From Zarea fungicola (Eukaryota; Ascomycota; Sordariomycetes; Hypocreales; Cordycipitaceae), in contig FWCC01000369.1 of NCBI GenBank assembly GCA_900169235.1, positions 1-12,728 of the forward strand: a stretch of 12,728 nt of DNA, read 5' to 3'. Below the pieces are notes generated by a model. The model did no database searches. It was not told the origin of the DNA and was given only the letters and a program-made list of their open reading frames with translations. The position numbers and the translations under genes are program-made. Below are positions 1-8,963 of the stretch, piece by piece (positions within the stretch are counted from its first letter, which is position 1; each line of letters begins with the position of its first letter).

Positions 1-144
1 TGGTCACGGCGGTGGGGTGGTCACCGTGGTGGGTGCTGGCACAGGTAGGCCTAGTTTTTCCAGCCTGATTCGGTGGGAAACTGAACAATTGTATACATAA
101 ATGCAATGTTGCAAGAGGAGCATTATAGCTTACTGGACTTGGCA

Positions 145-1128
145 GTGCAGGAGATTGGCATTAGATGAATTCATTCCTCTCTTTACGAGTCAATCCAATG
201 CGTTTTAGCATCTTACAACATTGTTTTCCAAAAGGTGACTATATGCAGGTACCGTAGAATAGATGGAAATAGATGCACGGGCGATCCATTTCCATAAATG
301 GGACACCCGTGGAAATGACCGTGGAATGGATTGCCACTCTGTACGGAACCTGGCAGTCGTCTTGAATCCCATACCGGGAAGCCAGCCGGCAGAGATCGGA
401 GCGGAGGAATTAAATCGACTATCCACGAGCCTGATATCAAGGTATGGTCGGAAACGTTGGTCATCAGCCGCTCTACCAAGAGCACCAACAGATCGAGCTT
501 CTGATAATTGACAGTGTAACCATACGCAAATTTTAGGACCACTACGCCCGTCAGTCAGGCTAAGGGATGCATTAGTCTAGATAGCCAAGTTAAACATTGA
601 TATCTAAAAACACTTATACTTTAATATGCTACCTAAGATTCTAGGGGCTTTTAAGTATTTTTATAAGGAGAATCAACTCTACATCTTAAATCCTATTAGC
701 CTATAACGCGGCTTTCCTAAGCCCCAGCTCCTAGTATATTAATTTTCGCTGCCAGCGCCAGCTTGCATTATACTACGTAAATCCTATTATATTCTTATAG
801 CTAATTATTGTTGTAAAGAAGAACATAGGCGGCTGGATGACTTAGACGCCACTTAAATCTAAAATGTTAAGGGGGGTTTGCCTGTCTTGTAGTATGACCG
901 TTGACTGACCAAGTGTTACAATGGAACTAATAGGGCCATACTTATCCTTGAATTTCAGCCAGTGTAAAACCTTGGGCTCTGTCTTGCCTGGTTAGTCTAA
1001 GATGTTCCCTAAAAACGGCAGGTCTGGCGGGCCTGGCGGAAGTGCCCCTGTAAGTTTTCGCCTAGGGTCGCCATAGTAGAGGACAAGAACAACAATGCTA
1101 AATGAAAGGAGAAGAATAAATATGGCTT
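145..1128 (-). pseudogene. Decayed microsomal cytochrome P450 (N-terminal half), RIP-like
   Basis: Seen, reading leftward on the minus strand: a hydrophobic anchor (about 1120-1080) and the proline hinge PPGPP (1025-1039). KYGPISS-like residues follow, then the C-helix W-x-x-x-R (WRWQR, 746-760) with the fungal P450 context YNASW. Next come an AYGYTV stretch (about 525), SWIVDLIPPLRSLPA (about 425-385), PGMGFKTTARF in another frame, and LTRKERNEF (about 155-185). This order matches the first half of fungal endoplasmic-reticulum P450s. Between 614 and 775 one frame has seven stops, all TAG or TAA, several where the family has Gln, as expected from CAG/CAA to TAG/TAA changes by RIP. A one-base loss near 385 shifts the frame from LPA to WLPGMG. 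No I-helix, ExxR or heme-Cys region is recognisable before the window starts, so the gene is also truncated or beyond recognition there. It cannot encode a working enzyme. Subfamily not assigned. Confidence 0.88.
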
Positions 1129-1553
1129 TATCTTATGATTAAATATAAGGGCACTGCCTTATATTATAACTTCTAATGGACTTAGATTTCTGGGGATTTA
1201 TGGAAATAAACAGAACGTGAATGGGCTCTTTCCTCTGAGCAAACCATATATTGTCCATCTGAAACTGAAGTAGTACCATGCACCATGACGTGTCAATTAC
1301 CTGAGTGCTGCTTTGTAGAAGTCATTGTGACCAAGCCACAATGCAACACGTTATGTTCAAGTACAGCCACATATAGCGTGCTGCATCAAGTCCAGGTTAC
1401 CCAGCGCTCGATGGAGCAATGGATTGCCACATTCTACAACTTCACGGCACTAATCACTAGAGTAGATAAATAGCCTGATCTATCGCGACTTCCAGAGTCA
1501 CAAGCTCCATTACAATAACTGTTAAGATACCACTAAATTTTTTAGAAATGTAT
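1129..1553. other. Intergenic, no supported gene
   Basis: Between the 5' end of the dead P450 and the 3' end of the calycin-like gene. A 62-codon plus-strand ORF at 1285-1473 has no recognisable motif, and I do not support it as a gene. The tract is moderately AT-rich. No tRNA or clear repeat is seen. Confidence 0.6.
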
Positions 1554-2183
1554 TCATTCATTTACATAGTCGTAAACAAGCCGGGCGTATTTTACCGCAT
1601 TATCATGCTTCACAGTCACCTTGCGGCAGTATCTTGGTTCCCCGTCTACAGACTGAAACCCCCAGATCTGTGTAGCAACCCAACGGCTACTGAGACTAAC
1701 CGTATGGCTCATAATTAACATGTTTTCCCCTTCCCGTACCAACCATCCCTGTCTCAGGAAGTCATCCTGGATTTCCTCAACACATACAAACTGGCTGCGA
1801 TCATGGACCTTGCCAAAAACCCAATCGGTATGATCGCGGACGTAACCATCGAGACTGCGAGCCTCCCGAGTGCCTTTTAAACCCGAAGCTGATTGATGCA
1901 CTATAATATGTGTAAAACGCTTGCTTGACGGATTTGGGGGTAGGGCGATGTCTTCATACTGGCTGATCCCCAGCTTGATCGAAGCAAGACAGAGAGTCTT
2001 GCGTAATAAAAATGGTACCTTCTGTACGCGAAGCACAGGTTCTATTGGATCTGAGAGAGACGTATTCTGGGCACTTGATTAGCGCATTTGTGCCAGCAGG
2101 TTGATTTTTCTTGTTGGATCACAGCTCACCAGCAGCCATTTTCCATTCAAATCCTTCACTGTTTTTTCTACCGGGCTCGCCAT
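1554..2183 (-). CDS. Calycin/FABP-like conserved fungal protein, 188 aa, two exons
   Basis: Exon 1 is 2130-2183 (18 codons) and exon 2 is 1554-2066. The 63-nt intron 2067-2129 has donor GTGAGC, acceptor CAG and a GCTAAT branch-like site. The exon 2 frame alone has no ATG, only a GTG. The added exon gives an ATG start and the N-terminal motif LNGKW. Residues: G14-x-W16 near the N-terminus, LLRK near 38-41, DHTDWVFG at 96-103, a Trp/Gly-rich WGFQSVDGEPRY at about 153-164, and a C-terminal LVYDYVNE. There is no signal peptide and no membrane segment, so it is probably cytosolic. Known of families: an early GxW and a one-domain chain of this length are typical of calycins (lipocalins, fatty-acid-binding proteins). 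Inference: a small beta-barrel that binds a hydrophobic ligand. I recall similar unnamed fungal proteins but cannot name a family. The gene structure is well supported; the function is a guess. Confidence 0.8.
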
Positions 2184-2250
2184 CACTTAGGCAAGCGTTT
2201 CAAATCCAGTACGGTTCTTGTTAGAAATGAAGAAAAAAAGTCTCTGAGTG

Positions 2251-2256
2251 GATATA
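2251..2256 (-). promoter_or_regulatory. Weak TATA-like element of the calycin-like gene
   Basis: On the minus strand TTATATC lies about 70 nt upstream of the ATG at 2183. A pyrimidine tract (CTTTTTTTCTTC) follows it, a common fungal promoter arrangement. There is no ATG between it and the start codon. Confidence 0.4.
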
Positions 2257-2259
2257 ATG

Positions 2260-3842
2260 ATCAGTGAGGTTTGTTGGCTCAACAGTGGAGGTGCATTCGG
2301 TAGACGATAGGGCAAGGTTTCGTTCCTCTAGTGGATGGGTCTGGTCTTCAATGTGTGAAATCCGAATAAAATTTATTGCAAGAAGTCGGCGTGAAACAGG
2401 CAGGAGTATGGCATGCTTTATATAAAAAAAATGATTGGGTGTACTTCTAGAATCGCCGGAAAAGGTTACTTGAAGTATCACGTAGCAGAATGTTCTCCAC
2501 CCATTAGCTCGTTCTCTAATGCTTTGTTATTATAGTTGTATTATCATGTTTTATAGCTCTGAAACATTAGTGAGCAATGCCCTAAACAAATTCAAATTGT
2601 TTACTTTTTTTCGCCATCGCCTTACTCTTCTCGTCCCCTGTCTGTCTCCCGGCTCCATCGCCCACCGGCGCACTAGTCATCGCCATAGTTAAAGAAGATA
2701 GCATCAAGGCTCAAACCCCCTTGGTCTCCCTTTGGCGGATAGAGCCATCGGGTACCATGTCCCATTTCAGTGAACGAGAGCAAATAAGACATAACGGCAG
2801 TGTCGCTGCTTCTGGTAACGAATATAGCGCTGTGATTGTCCCACGACGGGCCGCAGCGAGCTAGAGAAGGGAAGTGATCGACCTACAGCGATCACGTAGA
2901 TGAATCTAGAATGAATGAGTATCCAGCAAACCATACGACATGGATCGCCCTGATTGTACCAACAGGCAGAAACAGGACAAATAGCTAATTTTGAAAAAAA
3001 AATAAAATAAAAAATTATGGAAGCCTCTTTCTCCTACATCACCAAAAGCAGATTTTATTATACAGGTGTACGACTTTAACTAGTGTCGATGTGCAAAGTA
3101 GTAACCAACTTTGACTGCGTCTTTCTGCTGTTAAAAGTCTTTAATACCTAGGAGGTAAGTCACGCTATGCTGCAGCCTAGAATGGCCGCTAACTATTATT
3201 TTTACTTGATAAAATAAGGTTTTGCCTTTCTAAGTATTAGTAGCATATATTATCTAAAACAAAAAAGGGTTAAAAATTAATAAGTACTTAACACTACTCA
3301 GGCAGGCCGATACTATATAGAGCGTACTAGGCTTATGTATCTATCTAGCGCTGGGTGCGCTGATTAATCTTTAAATAGCAGAGGTAGGTAATGCATTTTT
3401 ATGTCTTGTAGAATATTGAGAACTTCCCAATCGTTGTTGTGTTTGGGTCGGGGGTAAGTCCAGCCCCGTAGTGGCCAGGAATCTATCTTCCTGCTAGAAA
3501 ATATGGGTTGGTAACATTTGACGTTCACAGAGGCACTCCAATGTCGCCTCTCCAGGGTGCAGTCTCTCGTGGACGAAGGCACCACTTAACTATATTCTTC
3601 AACCGTGAGCCTAAGTGGCGATGATCAACTGGCCTTGAATTGAGTTTGGTAGATATGACGTTGGCTCATAATATCGACTGCCATTTTTTGCATGTTTCTT
3701 TTTGAATTTATTCTCTCTTTTCCTTCGAGTCCGCTTCCGCAGTCTTGCCGCAGCTGGTAGCGCTTTGGCTGAGAGATTCAAGTCGGAACCAAAGCCACGG
3801 TCAGGCCTCTTACCACACAAAGCCAAGCTCAACCTTACTCAC
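2260..3842. other. Gene-poor, partly AT-rich tract
   Basis: No gene is supported here. ORFs of 60-90 codons at 2221-2481, 3364-3585 and 3611-3832 (all minus) lack recognisable domains. The last lies just downstream, in transposon sense, of the hAT fragment, and part of it (DLNLSAKAL) faintly recalls the next conserved hAT block. An A-rich run lies at 2994-3016. Positions 3180-3310 are very TA-rich, like RIP-altered repeat DNA. Position 2758 starts a 35-codon plus-strand ORF with no visible motif. Confidence 0.5.
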
Positions 3843-3965
3843 CTTCATTGCCTTATCATTGCTCTTAGCACTGTCTAATATGAAGCATCTCATCTTGTCT
3901 TGATTTAAATGAGCGGCAAGAATGTCTAGTATCTCCACCGCAATGTTGTTGCCATGGTAACGCAG
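3843..3965 (-). mobile_element. hAT-family transposase fragment (relic)
   Basis: On the minus strand 39 codons (3959 to 3843) stay open. They read YHGNNIAVEILDIL, a short linker, then CFILDSAKSNDKAMK. In hAT transposases of filamentous fungi the block HSGENIA...(about 20 residues)...YFxLDNAxSNDT has this order and spacing; the Asp of LDNA is part of the catalytic region. Immediately upstream there is a stop in this frame and a probable frameshift near 3965-3975, beyond which FIA-type residues appear in another frame. Downstream the frame meets a stop after ELGFVW. No terminal inverted repeats or target duplications were found. This is a broken fragment, not an active element. RNase H-like folds of other elements are less likely given the SND motif. 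Confidence 0.62.
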
Positions 3966-4400
3966 TCAGAGCGAGCCTGAAAGAATCAAGCAATAAACAG
4001 TCGTCGCTGGGTATCCCTAGCATCCAATACATACCAATATATACCTTCTAGCTCCTTGACACAGTCGATGCAGGATTTCAAGTCGAATCTTGTAGCTTTT
4101 TTTCATGGTTTCTACCTAGCAATGAGATATTTGCTTGCTCTAGTCTAGTGAAAAAAATATTGAAAGACTTTTGCGAGATAGAAACTGCATTAGAAAGGCA
4201 TTAAAATTCCAGTTGTGTTTTTATACGAAGGCTTAAATGGATGTGCGAACTGTTCGCTTGCCACTCTTTCGAAGAGCAAGGCCTATTACCGTAGAATAAT
4301 TTCGGGCACAATACGATCACTGTAAAGACACATGAATAATATATGCTAATCAGTCTTAGTAAATCTCTGCGTAAAGCGAAGCCTTACCCTATCCTTAGTC
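3966..4400. other. Intergenic, downstream of the acyl reductase
   Basis: No gene recognised. It may hold more upstream (N-terminal) remnants of the hAT element on the minus strand, too decayed to read. It also holds the 3' flank of the reductase gene. A possible extra 3' intron of that gene would end at CAG near 4324. Confidence 0.4.
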
Positions 4401-5761
4401 TTACCAAATTAGTAGGTCGGCAATAAACCGTGGCACTGAAAGACATTCCACCATATAGCTTTTCGCATTATTGATCCGAGCATTAACTGCCTGGAAGCTT
4501 CCCTTATGGTTACTCCACAGGGGCCAGGATACCTTGTCAGTCGAATTCATCTTCCCCCACAGCATTTCCGTCTTGGTGTCCTCGAACTGGAATGCACAGC
4601 CAACAGCGTTGAATAATCTAGCCACTGGCCAGAGCTGCTTATCCCGCCAATGACATCTGCATGCATCAAAGGTCGGCCGCCCCCACCAGAGCCTTCGGCG
4701 TTTCGAGATGATGGACAAAGCTTCCGAAATACTCGTCATTCGACCAATTCCTGCGACAGCATGGACACAGCCTTTTGTCCCAGCGGCAGTGTGCATGATA
4801 AGCCTATTCACAACAATATCCACCGGTATTTCGTCTACCAGATATTTCGAAATGTCTGATAGGTAAGAGGATACTCGCCATTTGCGCGGTGGGGAAAGCA
4901 GATAGCCTGCGGTAAAGGCTGTTAATGGTGCAGATCCAGGGCGCTCGTAAAACTCGAAAGGCTTCGAATCAGCAGGGCCAACAAGAGACGGACGTAGAAT
5001 AAGAAGCTTGCCAGGTTTTCCATGCTGATCAAATAGTTGGAGTATAAGGCGCTCTGTTAAGTGCTTTGCGTATGTGTAGCTTGAGAGATGCTGGACAAAG
5101 TTGAACTCAATACTACTGCCCGCGCTGCGAACGTTTGCCAGTTCTTTGGATAAGCTCATATCTTCATCATCAATAATAGAGTTTATATCTTCCTTCAATA
5201 TTGCATCAGATCCAGAAGGAGCCTCCTTGCCATTGAACCGCAGAAACGTACTTGCATAGGCACTAGACACATAGACGAATCGCGTAAGATGCTTACAGCG
5301 GAGCGATAGTTCTGCCAAAGCAACGCTAGGTTCAATAATCTGTTCCCTCATGAAATCCAATGGCTTTGTGAGATGGATAGTGGAGGCGGCGTGAATCATG
5401 ATTGACACCTTCGCCTCGATAATTTCGAGCTGTCCCAACGGAAGTCCGAATCCAGGTTTCGTAATGTCACCGTCCCAGACAATGATTTTATCGAGATAAC
5501 GAAGTTTCCCTACCACTTCCAAGGGCAAGGAACTCGATAGATCTGTCCAGAAGCGGCTGTGGAACGTATCAGCGTGAATCATGGCCTCTAGCCCAAGCCA
5601 GCCTACCTATGACCCCCCCGTACTAACAGATATACCTGGGACACAGGGGTATCAAGTACCAAGCGGGTAACCAAAGCCATGCCTATAAAACCAGTTGCAC
5701 CAGTCAAGAAAACAGTTTGATTGGCGTAGAAGCTGCTGAGAGAGTCTTCCTTGTCGTGCAT
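4401..5761 (-). CDS. Fatty acyl-CoA reductase-like (NAD-binding, male-sterility type) protein, 436 aa
   Basis: Exon 1 is 5607-5761 and exon 2 is 4401-5556. The 50-nt intron 5557-5606 has donor GTAGGC, branch-like GCTGAT and acceptor CACAG, and joins VYLLVRGGH to SRFWTDL. The in-frame ATG at 5582 lies inside this intron, so starting there would lose the cofactor site. Seen: TGATGFIG at residues 20-27 (Rossmann dinucleotide loop), VYLLVR at 43-48, DGDIT near 80, HAAS at 107-110, YVSSAYA near 147-152, catalytic Y212-x-x-x-K216, ILRPSLVGP near 238, and DEIPVDIVVN near 293, a marker of this family. Known: such extended short-chain dehydrogenases reduce activated acyl groups (CoA or carrier thioesters) to aldehydes or alcohols. 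There is no adenylation or carrier domain, so the acyl group must arrive activated. The length is normal for compact fungal members. The neighbour is a divergent CYP52-like P450. The last codons (IADLLIW, then TAA) overlap a GTAAGA donor, so a short third exon ending near 4290 is an alternative. Confidence 0.88.
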
Positions 5762-5920
5762 TTTCAGAAACTGGGAGCCAAATGGTTTCGAGAGATGTGG
5801 GTATGGCTGTTAAGGCAAAGAGTTGATGGTCGGTGAAGGCTCAAAAGTAGATAATTGTTAATGAGGGTTAGAGTCCACAACAGGCGACTAAGTTTTAGAG
5901 AGGGTCGGCTAGTTATGGCT

Positions 5921-5926
5921 ATTATA
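5921..5926 (-). promoter_or_regulatory. TATA-like element upstream of the acyl reductase
   Basis: AGTATAATAG on the minus strand, about 160 nt upstream of the ATG at 5761. The interval contains no upstream ATG. The start codon context (GAAAATGC, A at -3) is good. Confidence 0.35.
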
Positions 5927-6113
5927 CTCTGGAGGCAAATAATGATGGCCCGGACCAACAGGGTAACAGGAGATCTATTGCTTTACTATGATCACAAGAC
6001 ATATTGGCCTCAGTCCCAGACTCAATTCTAACACACTTTTGTATTATTACCTTGTGTCTCATAAGTTCGTTAATTTACTACTACAGGTATGCAGCATAAA
6101 TGATCATGTATTG

Positions 6114-6125
6114 TTACCGCGGTAA
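6114..6125. promoter_or_regulatory. 12-bp perfect palindrome TTACCGCGGTAA in the divergent promoter
   Basis: TTACCGCGGTAA is self-complementary over all 12 bases. It sits in the 774-bp region between the divergent reductase and P450 genes, about 350 bp from one start codon and 410 bp from the other. CCG/CGG dyads are typical targets of fungal Zn2Cys6 dimers. Use as a shared operator is inference. Its core ACCGCGGT recurs at 6585-6592, inside P450 exon 1. Confidence 0.45.
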
Positions 6126-6423
6126 GTTTTAGACAGGGACGTTTCAGCAGCGTCCTAGCGCGTGACTTCACTGGCAATGGGGAATGAAGAGCATAGTAAA
6201 AATCATGTTTCATTTAAGTAAACTGATTCCAGTTCATAATGTTCGTGACTTGCATTCCCTTCGCGTCTCAGCTATAGCGAGCCAGCATCACTATGACCCA
6301 GCGTGTCTCCTCAACAGTTGTGTCATAGGCATAGCGATTATGGTGCACAACTTCACATAAAGCATGTTCTAATGTCTGAAGCTTTGAACTGATAATGAAA
6401 ATCTTAACTTTTACCAACCATTG

Positions 6424-6430
6424 TATAAAA
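6424..6430 (+). promoter_or_regulatory. TATA box of the CYP52-like P450 gene
   Basis: TATAAAA lies 106 nt before the ATG at 6536. The leader in between is C/A-rich and free of ATG, and the start context (CCAAGATG) has A at -3. A transcription start around 6450-6460 would be expected. Confidence 0.6.
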
Positions 6431-6535
6431 GACAACAGCTACCCTCGCGACAAAGTCACCTTCATCAAACAATTCCTCCACAACTTCCAGATCTTGATCA
6501 AATAGACAAATACTACTACGAGACATACTGCCAAG

Positions 6536-8187
6536 ATGTTGTTTCCCTTGGTAATATTAGCTGCTGTTACCGGGGTCATTCTATACCGCGGTTTACTTCG
6601 CATGCACCCTTCTGAGCATACCCTGGCGCCTCGATCGTTTCGCGGATTGCTACCATTCAGTAAGTTTTATTTGTCTAGACGGTCGAATTGACTCGATGCA
6701 AACATTTATTCAGACATAGGATTGCTCTATAAGTTTATCGGCGCTTTGCAAAGAAACGAACTACTCCTATTTTACCGAGAGATTTGCCCTCTGGGCAGGG
6801 CATGGACAATCGAAGCCTCAGTTTTAAACATAAAGGCACTGTTTACTGCTGACCCACAAAACATTGAGGCAATCTTCGGGTCTAAATTTGATGACTTCGA
6901 GAAAGGTGCTCTATGGCGCATCGGTGGCGCAGACTTTTTCGGCAGAGGTATTTTCACCTCGGATCAACAGAGATGGCGCCTGCATCGGAAGCTACTTCGG
7001 CCATACTCTACAACGATTTCGGATGTTAAATTCACCGCTTTCGAGGAATCGTTCCAGAATCTCGTGTTATATTGCAAAAGTCGCGCGGGTGGTGGCTTGA
7101 AGGAAGAGCAAGACAATAAATCGACGGAAGGTTTTTACTGTCCAGATCTGTGTAATTCGCTACGACGACTCCAGCTGGACACGACAATTTTACTGCTCTT
7201 TGGTAAGAGACTTCATACTCTATTGTAAGGTCGCATTGCGAGTCTTGGCTCTTCTTATACTTACTTCTGTCGTTCTTTAGTGAAGAGTCTCACCAATTTT
7301 CGAGAGCAATGCGCGAAGCGTCCACCGAACAGGCTCATGTTTTCAATTACATCTCTTCGGGCATAGTCGGAGGAAAACTTTTGTATGGAAAAAAGCCATT
7401 ACAAATTGCTGTGAGCATTATCAATCGGTTTTTATCGAAATACACGGAGATGATTATGGACGTGAGGAACGAGACTCAAGAAGGAAATAGCGAACCAGCC
7501 ACAGACTTTGTAACTGAGCTGAGTGCGTCCGATCTCGATAAGAATGCCCTTCGTGACTCGGTTTTCGACATAGTCTTGGCTTCAACTGAAGCCAGCGCTA
7601 CCACAATGACTTGGATACTATACGAGCTTTCCCAGAACCCCGATGTCATGCAAGAGCTAGCCCACCAAGTCAAAGACACAATAGGGTTCGAAAAGTCCCC
7701 GTCTGCATCCGATCTCAAGAACATGGCATTTTTGAACGCTGTCATCAATGAAACGCTGCGGCTGCACCCAGCGATACCGATCAACGTCAGAACTGCCGCT
7801 TCGAATACAACTCTTCCTAGTGGCGGTGGAGACTCTGGTCTTGACCCGATACGTGTCAGCAAGGGGACTCATGTCATGTTTTCGCTTGATGCTCTGCATA
7901 GAAGAGATGATATATATTATGAAGGTGCACCGGCCAGTTCTTTTCATCCTCGCCGATGGTTATTTCATAAACCTGGAAAAGGTCAGTACGCTCCTTTCCA
8001 CCTCGGCCGCCGACCATGTCTGGGCACCGAACATGCGCTGGTGCAGCTGCGATACCTACTATGTCGCATTGTACAGAAATTTGATGACGTAACGTGTACT
8101 CTTGGAGATCCGTTCGTGGAGAAAGCTTCTCTATTCAACTACCCACCCAAGATAATTACAGCGCAGTTCAGCGCCCGGAAGACTTAG
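6536..8187 (+). CDS. Cytochrome P450, CYP52-like, 513 aa, three exons
   Basis: Exons 6536-6659, 6714-7224 and 7281-8187; introns 6660-6713 (GTAAGT...CAG) and 7225-7280 (GTAAGG...TAG). An alternative donor GTAAGA at 7203 would break the frame. The chosen one joins LLLFGKRLHTL to FEESHQF. Seen: membrane anchor at about residues 3-21, KFDDFEKG then GIFTSDQQRWRLHRKLLRP (C-helix, W-R-L-H-R), I-helix ASTEAS at 312-317, NETLR (E369, R372), DALHRRDDIYY, PRRW, and heme loop FHLGRRPCLG with Cys458. TTLPSGGG plus DALHRRDDIY is characteristic of the CYP52 clan, known to omega-hydroxylate alkanes and fatty acids in the endoplasmic reticulum with a P450 reductase partner. Odd: the usual AGxDTT reads ASTEAS, so the oxygen-activating Thr is Ala/Ser. 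The gene appears intact. It is divergent from the acyl reductase, so a long-chain substrate is a reasonable inference; exact substrate unknown. Confidence 0.92.
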
Positions 8188-8236
8188 GAGATCAAGACTA
8201 GAATACGTTTAGAAAATGGCATTCGCTTAGGGTTAA

Positions 8237-8242
8237 AATAAA
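8237..8242 (+). terminator. Polyadenylation signal AATAAA after the P450
   Basis: AATAAA lies 50 nt past the P450 stop codon, in an AT-rich flank. Confidence 0.55.
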
Positions 8243-8963
8243 TATCAATTAATTAAGTTATTCTTATTTCTTTAGATCTTGGCTGGGTGGCGGGCGTTAC
8301 TACTGCTACTACTTCTACTCCTTCCAATGAAATCAAATTAGGGCAAATCAGGGAGGGTCCTTTCTCCATGCGGCGATACCAGTCTCTGGATTGTCTCCCC
8401 TCGATCGGGCTAATGAACAAGTGAGGAATGATACCCCATCGTCATCGCCCCGATACTTCCATCGCGATCGGAAAATTGGCCATCGATGATCTGGGTCGCG
8501 GACTCTCTGTGCCAACTGGCAACTGCTGTCCGACAAGTGCCTGAAGGAACCGAATCCATAGTAATAACGTCTCATATTGTGGAGAATGTATCACATGCAA
8601 CTCTACTCGTGCTTTGAAGAGGCTAGACAGAAAGAAGAAACATAACCTCCATCCCTTGAACTGAGAAGAGGTTAGTAACATTTCCACCTTGAAATGTCTG
8701 CAGGGCCTTAATGACCCTCTCCTTTAGCAGAAGAGCAGCCAGCCACTACAGGTAACAATACAGTGATGTTTCCAAAGGTCCATTAGCGCTGATATCAAAT
8801 TTTGTATTACAATAAACACTGGCTGATTATCTCAGGGTTCTAGTCATTGCTTTATTCCAATTTTGTCCCAGATAATCTTTAACAAACTAAGTACGACAAG
8901 AATGAAGATAAAAAACTCGTCCCAAAGGAATGGCCTGCCTGTTGATTCGGAACTGATGAGCGG
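8243..8963. other. Intergenic between convergent P450 and 2EXR-like genes
   Basis: No supported gene. A short triplet-like run (TACTACTGCTACTACTTCTA) lies near 8299-8320. Two overlapping minus-strand ORFs (8348-8575, 8442-8687) show no family motifs and no good splice or start context. The 3' flanks of both genes end here. Confidence 0.5.

Noticed and set aside
2..100. Plus-strand Gly/Val-rich open frame running in from the left edge to a TAA
   Set aside because: It could be the last exon of a gene off the window, but only 32 codons are visible, with no motif. The minus strand here adjoins the dead P450.
263..511. 82-codon plus-strand ORF
   Set aside because: It is antisense to the recognisable P450 pseudogene block (AYGYTV ... 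GMGFKTTARF), so it is a shadow.
2221..2481. 86-codon minus-strand ORF
   Set aside because: It overlaps the probable promoter of the calycin-like gene and has no recognisable domain.
4471..4859. Two plus-strand ORFs within the reductase
   Set aside because: They are antisense to a conserved reading frame with catalytic motifs; shadows.
7203..7280. Alternative 78-nt intron for the P450 using donor GTAAGA at 7203
   Set aside because: Joined to the TAG acceptor at 7280 it shifts the frame away from the long C-terminal ORF. It would need an AAG acceptor at 7285 and would drop conserved residues. The donor at 7225 keeps the frame.
7476..8092. Other-frame ORFs on both strands within P450 exon 3
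   Set aside because: They overlap the ExxR and heme-loop coding frame; shadows.
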